Shown here one piece after another: positions 1-8,869 of a stretch of 64,000 nucleotides of DNA. The notes under the pieces were generated by a model that was not told the DNA's origin, did not search any database, and saw nothing but the letters and a program-made list of their open reading frames with translations. How positions within the stretch are numbered: the first letter of the stretch is position 1; every line of letters begins with the position of its first letter. This stretch comes from Crocinitomicaceae bacterium (GTDB lineage Bacteria > Bacteroidota > Bacteroidia > Flavobacteriales_D > Crocinitomicaceae). Made by a program: the position numbers and the translations under genes. The stretch lies in assembly GCA_020635955.1 (NCBI GenBank), contig JACJYW010000004.1, positions 372,001 through 436,000 on the forward strand, given 5' to 3'.

Positions 1-2
1 CA

Positions 3-83
3 ACAACAGGATTAGATGAAACCAGCATCCATTTTAAACCACTTCAACAAAACGACTTATTATCAAATAAAAGACCCCGATAA
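3..83 (+). CDS. Possible 3' end of an upstream gene (partial)
   Basis: One plus-strand frame stays open from the window edge to a TAA at 81-83, giving about 26 residues with ordinary composition (it includes TGLDETSIHFKPL). The other two plus frames stop within 20 bases. Its stop would lie in the left arm of the terminator hairpin at 70-105, which is plausible for a compact genome. The fragment is too short to identify the product, and the stretch could equally be a 3' untranslated region. Confidence 0.3.
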   Translation, partial: TTGLDETSIHFKPLQQNDLLSNKRPR

Positions 84-110
84 AATTCATTCTATCGGGG
101 TCTTTCATTT
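70..110. terminator. Bidirectional rho-independent terminator
   Basis: A perfect 13-bp inverted repeat (AAAGACCCCGATA at 70-82, its complement at 93-105) encloses a 10-nt loop. A T-rich stretch follows on the plus side and an A-rich stretch precedes it, so it can act in both directions. It lies 17 nt past the stop of the minus-strand gene at 122-3520 and would also end transcription entering from the left. Confidence 0.85.
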
Positions 111-121
111 TTGCGATTAGA

Positions 122-3100
122 CTAGTGCTTCACAATTCTTTTATTGACAATTTTATCCTCTTTTACCAACTGGATCATATAAACTCCTCCAGGCAAATCA
201 GATAGATCTAACGTTTGTATTCCTTCTGTCAACTGACGTTGTGTTTGAACAACTTGTCCATTCATTGTCACCACCAATAACAGGTCTATTGAAGTACCCA
301 ACTCCAAATTAAGTATCCCTTGTGTTGGATTCGGATACAAATTAACTACAAATGCTTCATCTTCCTCAATTCCGGCTGTCGTAATCTCAATAATATTGTT
401 CACAAGAGAGAAAGTGGAACATCCATTTTGGTCAGTATAAAGAAGGGTGTAATAACCATTTTGATTTTGTGCTACCCAGTCCAAAGAGTCATTCGTTTCT
501 CCTGTCACAGCAGCTCCTTCAAAATACCATTGGTTTCCACTTGTTTGATTAGAGATTAGCCATTGACCATCTAAAGTAATAACAGGCGCACTTGGATTAG
601 GATTAATGGTAATGTGTATAGAATCTTCACCGTGGCATCCATTAACATCCCATCCGTCTATATAATATGTTTTGTTTACCATTGTAGTTGACAATGGATC
701 TGCTATTAAGTTATTTGATAAGGTAGCATCATTTGTCCAAATATAAGTCACCCCACCCGTAGCCATAAGTTGCAATGTATCTCCTAAACACATTGAAGTA
801 TCGGCACCTGCATCAATACTTGGCAATGGATTTATGCCAATAGTAACTTGTGCAGTATTTTCACAACCCGTAGTAGTATTCGTTCCAGTTACTGTGTAAG
901 TAGTAGGCACAACTGGCTTAACCCATGGATTAGAAATATTCGTTGGTGACAAAAAAGTTGGATGTGAATCCCACTGATATGTGCTCGCTCCAGAGGCTGT
1001 TAAATTTGCTGAGTCACCTAAGCAAATACTCACATTCGCTCCAGCAGATACATTTGGTAATGCATCAACAGTGATAAGAACTGAATCTGTTTTTGTACAA
1101 CCGTTTACATCTGTTCCTGAAACATAATACCAGGTATTTACAACAGGATCTACCCATGGGTTAGAAATTGTTGTATTAGAAATAGTTGGATCTGCTTGCC
1201 ATTGCCAGGTTAATGCACCCGTAGCAAATATTTGAGAAGAATCACCTAAACAATGAGAATTTGTTGGCCCTGCGTCAACCCCTGGTAAAGATAAAGTTGA
1301 AATGATCACCTGATCTTGATCTGTACATCCATTAGCATCAGTTCCTGTTACTGTAAATGTGGTTTGAGCAACAGGAAATGCGTAAGGGTTTGAAACATTT
1401 AAAGCAGAAAGATAAGGAGACGTATTCCATACATATGAAACAGCTCCCGAAGCCCCTAACAATATTGAATCTCCAACGCAAACCTGACCATCAACACCTG
1501 CGTTAACAACTGGCGGCGTGTACAAAGAAACAGTAACTGAATCTTTATTTTTGCATCCGTTACCATCTGTACCTGTTACATAATATTTAGTAACAGCAGT
1601 TGGTGTTGCCGTTGGATTAGATACGTTCAAAGGAGTTAAAGTAGAGTTGAATGTCCATAAATAGGTTGAAGCTCCACTTGCATTTAATGTACCAGACGTT
1701 CCTGGACAAACCGAAAAGTTAGTACCTGCATCAACTGTTGGCAAACTAAATGCGGTTACACTTGCATTTGCCGAATTTTGACACCCGTTCACATCAGTAA
1801 TAGTCACGGTATATGTCCCTGTTGAGTAAACGGTTGTAAAACTATCTGTTGAAGAAGTACTCCATGAGTAAGTTGAATATGAATCAGTATACAGGGTTAC
1901 TGAATCACCAGTACAAAAACTTAAAGGAGTATCATTATAAATGGTAGGAGTTGGAATTGGATTAATTGTTACTGTAACAGTGTCATAATCTATACATCCT
2001 GAGGCACTTTCACTACTTACAATGTAAACCGAAGTTGTATTCGGCGTTGCTACTGTTGTTGCACATGAAGTACATGACAAGCTAGACATGTCTCCTGAAA
2101 GTACTGCCCAGGTGATATTAAAACCACCAGAAGCCGTTAAACTTACATTTTGACCTAGACATAAAGCAGTATCTGGTGAAGCTACAGTTGTCAATTGACA
2201 ATATTTAATGGTGCTATAATCCAAATTAGTCACACCACCATGACTTGCTCCGGTTACGAAAATGTTCTCTGAAGCATCAAGCTGCATTTTAACTGCCTGA
2301 TCACTTAATCCTGATGGGCCATCAAATTTGGTATCCCAAATCAAGTTACCACTAACGTCATATTTAACAGTAGTATAATCATTGTTCGATCCGGAATTAT
2401 ATGTATAGCCCGTTAAGTAAACGAAACCGGTACCTGATAATTGAATATCAGTTGCTTCATCAAAACCTGCCCCTGAACTTGTATACCTGTGGTTCCATAG
2501 CTCTGTACCACTTGTATTATAGGCAATGGTATAATAATCTTCACTTGATGCTAATGATTTAGATCTACCTGTAACAAATACATTACCTGACAACTGATCA
2601 ACATCAATTGCATTGATCCTATCCAAAGCTTCAGCATCTCCTGAATAAGTTCTAGTCCATTGGTGAACGCAACTGTTATTGAATTTCATCAAAACATAAT
2701 CTTCTTCTTCTAATGGTGCATTAAAACCTTGACCTCCAACAAAAATATTACCGGAAGCATCTAATTTCATTGCATGAGGTGTATCCAAACCATTAAACCC
2801 AGCATCCTGAGTACTATTGTTCAACACAGCACCAGCGGCACTCAACTTCACAACTCTGAAATCAAAATAAGTCGTTCCGGATGAAAATTGTGAATGGCCT
2901 GCCATATAGATGTTATTTGATGCATCCGTAGCAACTACTTTTCCCGCATCACTGTTAGATGTTCCTCCACCTTGAAACCATTGAAATGTCCCCGAAGAAT
3001 TATATTCAACAACGATCCAATCAATATCAGTTCCACTGAAATAATATGATCCGGTGATAATTACATTGTTTAAACCATCAGTGGTCACATCAAAAGATTG

Positions 3101-3520
3101 ATCGAAATTGCTTGAACCGGAATAGATTTGGCTCCACATTTCGGCTCCTGTTGAACCATTATATTTTACAACTGCAATATCCCAGTCACTCCCTGAAACA
3201 AATCTTGTTCCTGTCACCACAATGTCACCATTACTATCCATTGCAAGAGCAGATGCTTCATCCAAACCAGATCCTCCGTATGTCATGTTCCATAGTTCAT
3301 TTCCATTCGGATCATACTTGATCGTTACCCAGTCATAATTCGACCCGTTAAATGAAGAACCTGTGACATAAGTATTCCCTGAAGCATCTAATTCCAGATC
3401 AACTGCTTTATCAATAAAATTAGCAGGATGCTCAAATCGAGTTTCCCATTGGATATTGATCTGAGATAAAGTAGTGTTCAAGAAAAACAGTGATACAGCA
3501 AGTAGTAGTAGCCTTGACAT
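122..3520 (-). CDS. T9SS type A cargo: SBBP propeller plus Ig-like repeats
   Basis: Large secreted protein of 1132 residues. I start it at the ATG at 3520 because the peptide from there (MSRLLLLAVSLFFLNTTLSQ) is a clean signal peptide; an upstream in-frame extension to 3613 is not signal-like. The N-terminal 430 or so residues carry SBBP-type propeller repeats (recurring GNIYVTG-like strands and DYTTVKYD-like blades). They are followed by about six Ig-like units of about 70 residues, each with a VTGTDxNGC-like strand and a conserved C(x)GDS start. The last 75 or so residues are a Por-type sorting domain (NLYPNPTQG, GVYMIQLV). In this family the tail is cleaved and the protein released or anchored by T9SS. 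The ligand is unknown. It is divergent from the adhesin operon at 3713 and ends at a terminator. Confidence 0.88.
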   Translation of the reverse strand: MSRLLLLAVSLFFLNTTLSQINIQWETRFEHPANFIDKAVDLELDASGNTYVTGSSFNGSNYDWVTIKYDPNGNELWNMTYGGSGLDEASALAMDSNGDIVVTGTRFVSGSDWDIAVVKYNGSTGAEMWSQIYSGSSNFDQSFDVTTDGLNNVIITGSYYFSGTDIDWIVVEYNSSGTFQWFQGGGTSNSDAGKVVATDASNNIYMAGHSQFSSGTTYFDFRVVKLSAAGAVLNNSTQDAGFNGLDTPHAMKLDASGNIFVGGQGFNAPLEEEDYVLMKFNNSCVHQWTRTYSGDAEALDRINAIDVDQLSGNVFVTGRSKSLASSEDYYTIAYNTSGTELWNHRYTSSGAGFDEATDIQLSGTGFVYLTGYTYNSGSNNDYTTVKYDVSGNLIWDTKFDGPSGLSDQAVKMQLDASENIFVTGASHGGVTNLDYSTIKYCQLTTVASPDTALCLGQNVSLTASGGFNITWAVLSGDMSSLSCTSCATTVATPNTTSVYIVSSESASGCIDYDTVTVTINPIPTPTIYNDTPLSFCTGDSVTLYTDSYSTYSWSTSSTDSFTTVYSTGTYTVTITDVNGCQNSANASVTAFSLPTVDAGTNFSVCPGTSGTLNASGASTYLWTFNSTLTPLNVSNPTATPTAVTKYYVTGTDGNGCKNKDSVTVSLYTPPVVNAGVDGQVCVGDSILLGASGAVSYVWNTSPYLSALNVSNPYAFPVAQTTFTVTGTDANGCTDQDQVIISTLSLPGVDAGPTNSHCLGDSSQIFATGALTWQWQADPTISNTTISNPWVDPVVNTWYYVSGTDVNGCTKTDSVLITVDALPNVSAGANVSICLGDSANLTASGASTYQWDSHPTFLSPTNISNPWVKPVVPTTYTVTGTNTTTGCENTAQVTIGINPLPSIDAGADTSMCLGDTLQLMATGGVTYIWTNDATLSNNLIADPLSTTMVNKTYYIDGWDVNGCHGEDSIHITINPNPSAPVITLDGQWLISNQTSGNQWYFEGAAVTGETNDSLDWVAQNQNGYYTLLYTDQNGCSTFSLVNNIIEITTAGIEEDEAFVVNLYPNPTQGILNLELGTSIDLLLVVTMNGQVVQTQRQLTEGIQTLDLSDLPGGVYMIQLVKEDKIVNKRIVKH

Positions 3521-3646
3521 ACGTGCGTTTTTACATTTCAAACCGCTAAAGTACATAAAATGTGTATTGAAACAAAAAAAATAAAGGGATGAACGCCAAA
3601 ATAATTTAGACAAACTAATACTTCAGTAAGATAAAAAATAGAAAAG

Positions 3647-3678
3647 TTTGCTTTAAAAGTTTAATATTAATAATTTCG
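3647..3678 (+). promoter_or_regulatory. Candidate Bacteroidota promoter of the adhesin operon
   Basis: TTTG at 3647-3650 and TAATTTCG at 3671-3678 are separated by 20 nt. This fits the known Bacteroidota housekeeping pattern (TTTG, 19-21 nt, TAnnTTTG) with one mismatch in the -7 box. Transcription would start near 3683, leaving a leader of about 30 nt before the ATG at 3713. Confidence 0.5.
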
Positions 3679-3712
3679 CTCTTTTAAAACTACGCTCAAA
3701 CTGGGGTTAAAG

Positions 3713-6700
3713 ATGAAAAAATTACTACTACTTCTCCTTCTTCTTATCTCTGGGCACTCAATGGCTACGCACGTGGTGGGTGGTGAAATTGTGTACCAGC
3801 ATATAGGAGGATCCTCATATATCTTAACGGTAAAATTGTATCGAGATTGTGATCCTGCTTCCGTTGATTTCCCAAACAGTACTGCGGTGCATTGTGATAG
3901 AGGTAATGGAACTTCTTATACCACATTTACTTTACCCAGACTTGGTAGAGACACATTAAATCCAGAACTGGATACCTGTGCTTTTGACCCCGGTATTTGT
4001 GTGGAAGAGGCTATTTATTCATCTGTAGTCTCTCTTCCCCCTGGAACACAAGGTTATCATTTGTATTATACATTATGTTGTCGAAATGGTAGTATTGACA
4101 ACATTAATAATCCATTAAATGCCCAAGAAACTTTTTATGCCTATGTTCCTGATAACAACATTTATTTGACCAACTCAAGTCCGGTGATCACTGGTTTCCC
4201 CCCTGTATATGTTTGCCAGGGATATGATCTAGATCTGGATTTTGGTGCAACTGATGCAAACGGAGATTCTTTGGCATATTCTTTTTACACACCTTATGAT
4301 GGTGTCAATGGTTCAGGTATTACTTACAATGCTGCTACTCCACCAAATAACTTTCAAAGTAGTACAGTTACTTGGTTAGCTGGCTTTGGGACTACTGATC
4401 CTCTTGATCCATCTCCGGGACTTTTACCTGGTTTAACTATTGATCAGAACGGTATTATCAATGGTATTCCTACAACTCCAGGTCAATATGTAGTGGGTGT
4501 AAGGGTAGATGAATACCGAGGAGGAGTATTGATTGGTAGAATCACACGAGATTTTCAATTTAACGTAGTTAACTGCCCTCCTCCTCAAGATGCAGGTATT
4601 GGTGTTAATGACGCATGTAATGGTACAAATATTACGTTCCAAAATAATTCAGGGGCCGGAGCAAATGGTTTCTGGTGGGATTTTGGAACAGGTAACCCTG
4701 CGGATACCTCAGTGGCCTTCGAACCAACATTCAATTATGGATCTATCGGGACATATACTGTAACCCTTATTGCTCAAAAAGGTACTTTATGTGCTGATAC
4801 TGCTACATACAACCTGACTATTTCTGGATTAACAGGAGATTATACATATACAGATACGGTTTGCGTTGGTGAATCTAATCCTTTCGCAGACATTTCAGTT
4901 TCTGCTCCTAACGGTGTTGTAAATGATTGGGATTGGGATTTTGCTGATGGTAATTCATCAACTACTCAAAACCCTTCACATTCCTGGAATAACCCAGGTG
5001 ATTATTCAGTGGAATTAATTGTAGGTACAAATGTGGGATGCTATGATACCGTTACTTACGATATTCATGTTAAAACTCCTCCACAAGCTGCCATTACGCC
5101 TTTGCCCGGCTGTAATGATCTGGCCATTAACTTCACGAATGCATCTGATGCGAACGCAAATGGATTTTGGTGGAATTTTGGTACTGGAAATCCAGCGGAT
5201 ACCAGTATTGTAAATAATCCATCCTTTAATTATGGATCTTATGGAGTTTATACGGTAACATTAGTTGCACAAAAAGGAACGGCTTGTGCGGATACAGCTA
5301 CCTACTCATTGACTCTTTCTACTATAACAGCAGATTTTGTGGCTGAAGACACTACTTGTACGAATGTTCTTGTTCCTTACACAGATGCATCTTACACTAC
5401 TGGTGGAGGTGTTGTAGATGTTTGGCAATGGGATTTTGACGGAGCAGGTTCATCCACTCAACAAAATCCTTCAATTGGATTCACAGTTCCAGGAGATTAT
5501 GATGTTGAATTGAAAGTTACTTCTGATCTTGGATGTGTTGACTCTATAACAATCCCAATACATATTATTGATGCTCCAATTGCACAGATAGGACCTACGA
5601 ATTCATGCGCAGGATTAACAGTTAATTTTAATAATACTTCGCAACCAGGGGCTAATGGTTTTTGGTGGGATTTTGGTACAGGAAACCCTGCAGACACAAG
5701 TATTTTACAGAATCCGACCTTTACTTACCCTGGATATGGTGCATATACAGTTACATTAATTGCCCAAAAAGGAACGGCTTGTCAAACGAGTACAACTTTG
5801 GCTATTCAAGTATCAGATATCACTGCTAATTTTGTTTCGGCTGATACAATTTGTGAAGGTTCTGTAATCAATTTTACAGATGCTTCTGTAACGCAAGTTG
5901 GAACGACAATAACGGATTGGGATTGGGACTTCGGTGATTTGAGCGTTTCAACTGCACAAAACCCATCTCATCAATATAACGGAACATCAGGAACCATTCC
6001 TGTTCAATTGATCGTGGAATCAAATATTGGATGTAAGGACACAATAGTTAAAGACATTGTTGTTTTGGCGAAACCTACCGTCAATGCTGGATTAGATACT
6101 GCTGTATGCGTATCAAATCCTAGTTTACAATTAAATGGAATTGTTACAAATACAACCGGTGGAACCTGGACAGGTGCGGGTGGAGTATTCACACCTTCAT
6201 CAGCTGTTTTAAACGCTACTTATTATCCATCTGTTGGTGAATTAACTGCTGGATCAACGTACTTAATTCTCACTGCTAACGCAACTGCTTATTGTGCTGC
6301 AGTAAAAGACACTATCCACATCCAATATTTAAGCACTCCTACAATAGAAGCAGGATTGCCTATTGAAGTTTGTATTGACACTACTTATATCCAGTTAGAT
6401 GCCACCGTTCAATTTTCTACCAACACTGTTTGGACAACAAATGGTGCAGGTTCATTTGATGATGTAAGTTTATTAGATGCAACTTATACCTTTGATCCAG
6501 GAGAGATCGTGGCAGGTGACTCTATCTTGTTCCACATTGAAACATTCAATTTCTCAGGATGTCCTGATGACCAGGATTCAGTTTGGTTATACTTCAATTC
6601 ACCTCCAACAATGAGCTCAGTATTTGATGACACTGTTTGTGCTGGATTCCCAATTCCTTTGAATTCTAATTCAACAACTGGTAATGGATTATGGACAACC

Positions 6701-7876
6701 TCAGGAGACGGAACATTTAACCCGGATTCATCAGATGCAACCCTTTATAATCATGGTTCCATTGACGAAACTAATGGACAGGTAACAATTTACTTTGAAT
6801 CATTGGATAATGGTGGTTGTCCTACTTTGTATGATACTTTAGACATAGTAATTGTTCCATCACCAGATCCAGGATTCACTTTCATTGAAGATTGTTTTGG
6901 TAATGCTACTGTATTTGACGATACATCTACTTCAATTGATCCTATTGTAAGCTGGGCATGGACATTTGAAACCGGTCAAACCTCATCTGTTGAAGATCCT
7001 TCATATACCTTTTCAACACCAGGAATTCATCCGGTACAATTGATCGTAACTTCAGTAAATGGGTGTGAAGACACATTAGTACTGGATGTTAATGCACATT
7101 ATATTCCTGTTGTGAATTTTGTGATTCCTGCCCCATGTTTATTCCCATCTAGCCAGTTCTATGACTCTTCATATGTTACCAATGACACGATCGTTGCCTG
7201 GTTATGGAATTTTGGAGATGGTAATACAAGTACCCAACAGGATCCAGCTAATGTATATTCAACCGCTGGTACTTATAGCGTGAACTTGGCGGTTACTTCT
7301 GGTTTTGGCTGTACAAATGACACTACAATTTCGATCACAATTTATCAAGGACCAACTGCTAATTTTACTGCTCCTGATTACGGTCATGTTGGTGACCTAC
7401 TCTATTTCCAGGACAGTTCAATTGCAAATCCTAATCCAATTATTTCATGGACTTATGATTTTAGTGATGGAGGTTTTGAGTATGCCGCAAATGTTCAACA
7501 TGTTTTTGATCCAGAAGGAGAATATGCCGTATCATTGATCGTGGTTGATGACCAGGGATGCTCAGATACAATAACTAAAATTGTTCCAGTTTATCATGGA
7601 CCTGCGATTCCATCTGCCTTCACTCCTAACGGTGATGGACATAATGACTTTTTAATGGTTCTAGGTGGTAATTTTGATCCGAATGATTTCAATTTCAAAG
7701 TATACAATAACTGGGGTCAAGTAATATTTGAAGCCACTGACCCAAATGTTCAAGGTTGGGATGGAACCTACAAAGGAATTGATCAACCAATTGGTGTATA
7801 TGTCTACACAGCTGTTGTGCACACGTATGATGGTGAAGAGCACATATTAAAAGGAGATGTATCACTAATTAGATAG
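3713..7876 (+). CDS. Giant PKD-domain adhesin with type B T9SS sorting domain
   Basis: Cell-surface adhesin-like protein of 1387 residues. A signal peptide (MKKLLLLLLLLISGHSMA) is followed by the ATHVVGGEIVY opening common in gliding-associated surface proteins. Many PKD-type domains follow (WDFGDG-like and YTVTL-like motifs). Residues 315-700 hold three near-identical copies of a PKD-PKD unit about 165 residues long, marked by ANGFWWxFGTGNPADTS. The final 90 residues (from about 1298: IPSAFTPNGDGHNDF, NNWGQVIFE) are the gliding-associated C-terminal domain, the type B signal. Known type B cargo such as SprB depends on a linked PorP/SprF protein, and one starts directly after this stop. The inferred role is adhesion or gliding; the ligand is unknown. 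Confidence 0.93.
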   Translation: MKKLLLLLLLLISGHSMATHVVGGEIVYQHIGGSSYILTVKLYRDCDPASVDFPNSTAVHCDRGNGTSYTTFTLPRLGRDTLNPELDTCAFDPGICVEEAIYSSVVSLPPGTQGYHLYYTLCCRNGSIDNINNPLNAQETFYAYVPDNNIYLTNSSPVITGFPPVYVCQGYDLDLDFGATDANGDSLAYSFYTPYDGVNGSGITYNAATPPNNFQSSTVTWLAGFGTTDPLDPSPGLLPGLTIDQNGIINGIPTTPGQYVVGVRVDEYRGGVLIGRITRDFQFNVVNCPPPQDAGIGVNDACNGTNITFQNNSGAGANGFWWDFGTGNPADTSVAFEPTFNYGSIGTYTVTLIAQKGTLCADTATYNLTISGLTGDYTYTDTVCVGESNPFADISVSAPNGVVNDWDWDFADGNSSTTQNPSHSWNNPGDYSVELIVGTNVGCYDTVTYDIHVKTPPQAAITPLPGCNDLAINFTNASDANANGFWWNFGTGNPADTSIVNNPSFNYGSYGVYTVTLVAQKGTACADTATYSLTLSTITADFVAEDTTCTNVLVPYTDASYTTGGGVVDVWQWDFDGAGSSTQQNPSIGFTVPGDYDVELKVTSDLGCVDSITIPIHIIDAPIAQIGPTNSCAGLTVNFNNTSQPGANGFWWDFGTGNPADTSILQNPTFTYPGYGAYTVTLIAQKGTACQTSTTLAIQVSDITANFVSADTICEGSVINFTDASVTQVGTTITDWDWDFGDLSVSTAQNPSHQYNGTSGTIPVQLIVESNIGCKDTIVKDIVVLAKPTVNAGLDTAVCVSNPSLQLNGIVTNTTGGTWTGAGGVFTPSSAVLNATYYPSVGELTAGSTYLILTANATAYCAAVKDTIHIQYLSTPTIEAGLPIEVCIDTTYIQLDATVQFSTNTVWTTNGAGSFDDVSLLDATYTFDPGEIVAGDSILFHIETFNFSGCPDDQDSVWLYFNSPPTMSSVFDDTVCAGFPIPLNSNSTTGNGLWTTSGDGTFNPDSSDATLYNHGSIDETNGQVTIYFESLDNGGCPTLYDTLDIVIVPSPDPGFTFIEDCFGNATVFDDTSTSIDPIVSWAWTFETGQTSSVEDPSYTFSTPGIHPVQLIVTSVNGCEDTLVLDVNAHYIPVVNFVIPAPCLFPSSQFYDSSYVTNDTIVAWLWNFGDGNTSTQQDPANVYSTAGTYSVNLAVTSGFGCTNDTTISITIYQGPTANFTAPDYGHVGDLLYFQDSSIANPNPIISWTYDFSDGGFEYAANVQHVFDPEGEYAVSLIVVDDQGCSDTITKIVPVYHGPAIPSAFTPNGDGHNDFLMVLGGNFDPNDFNFKVYNNWGQVIFEATDPNVQGWDGTYKGIDQPIGVYVYTAVVHTYDGEEHILKGDVSLIR
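4655..5820 (+). repeat. Three tandem PKD-pair repeats, period about 495 bp
   Basis: The segments starting near 4658, 5152 and 5651 encode the same stretch (ANGFWW, FGTGNPADTS, YTVTL, AQKGT) with few changes. Each copy is followed by a less conserved second PKD domain. The spacing of about 494 and 499 bases shows that the domain pair, not the single domain, was the unit duplicated. Confidence 0.8.
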
Positions 7877-8869
7877 ATGGAAATGAAGAGACTATTTTTA
7901 CTACTTAGCTTAGGATTCTTCTCCATTGAAGCAAGTGCTCAGGATTTTCACCTGTCGCAATATGATGCGGCTGCTTTGAATGCAAATCCGGGTATGACTG
8001 GTGCTTTTAAAGGGGATTATAGAATTCATGGACATTTTAGAACACAGTGGGCAGCAATTGCAACCCGACCGTTCACAACAGGATTGTTGTCATTTGATGC
8101 CAATAAAGGAAAATGGGGTTGGGGAATTCAGGCAGCTGATTTCAGAGCAGGTACTGGAGGATATAATGTTGTTAGCATTTTACCTTCTTTTGCATGGAAA
8201 TTTCCATTAGGTGAACAAAAACATCACTTCATCTCTGTAGGAGTTCAAGCCGGTGTATTTCAAAAGTCAATTAAGATCTCTTCATTGAATTTTGCTGATG
8301 AATATTCACCTTATAATGGCGGACAATTTGCAAATCCTACACAAGAAACTTTTGGTGATGCAAATCAGATAAATCTGGATGCGAATGCAGGGATCATGTA
8401 TTACTATTCTAAACCTGGGGTCCGTGTCAATCCTTTTGGTGGATTCACTATGTATCATGTCAACAGGCCAACTGAATCATTTTTAATGGATAAAACAAAT
8501 AAATTACCATTCAGATATCAGGGGATAGTTGCCGCTCGTGTTGTTATCACAAATAAAATAGCCGTGATTCCAAAAGTTTTATGGCAATATCAAGAGAAGG
8601 CTAGTGAATTAACGTTTAGTGCACTGGGTCAATTCTACCTTGAATCATATGACTTATTCATATTGGGAGGTGGAACATATAGAAATAAAGATGCAGCTAT
8701 AGCAGAAATAGGTTTAAAATATGGTCCTTGGGTAGGTAGATTCAGTTATGACATCAACACTTCTACCTTAAATAATGCTACAAATGGTAGAGGAGGAACA
8801 GAGTTATCTGTTACCTATATTATTAATAAACCAGACCCAAATCCGGTTCCAACTTGTCCTAAATTCTAA
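7877..8869 (+). CDS. PorP/SprF family T9SS outer membrane protein
   Basis: Outer membrane beta-barrel of 330 residues. A signal peptide ends near ASAQ and is followed by the family signature DFHLSQYDAAALNANPGMTG. The rest is amphipathic strand-rich sequence with many aromatic and glycine positions, ending in a short periplasmic tail. PorP/SprF proteins (310-340 residues) bind type B sorting domains and are needed to display their partner adhesin; the partner here is almost certainly the PKD protein whose stop codon directly abuts this start. A second ATG two codons in (7883) is an equally possible start. The next gene overlaps this stop by one base, so the three genes form a tight operon. Confidence 0.94.
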   Translation: MEMKRLFLLLSLGFFSIEASAQDFHLSQYDAAALNANPGMTGAFKGDYRIHGHFRTQWAAIATRPFTTGLLSFDANKGKWGWGIQAADFRAGTGGYNVVSILPSFAWKFPLGEQKHHFISVGVQAGVFQKSIKISSLNFADEYSPYNGGQFANPTQETFGDANQINLDANAGIMYYYSKPGVRVNPFGGFTMYHVNRPTESFLMDKTNKLPFRYQGIVAARVVITNKIAVIPKVLWQYQEKASELTFSALGQFYLESYDLFILGGGTYRNKDAAIAEIGLKYGPWVGRFSYDINTSTLNNATNGRGGTELSVTYIINKPDPNPVPTCPKF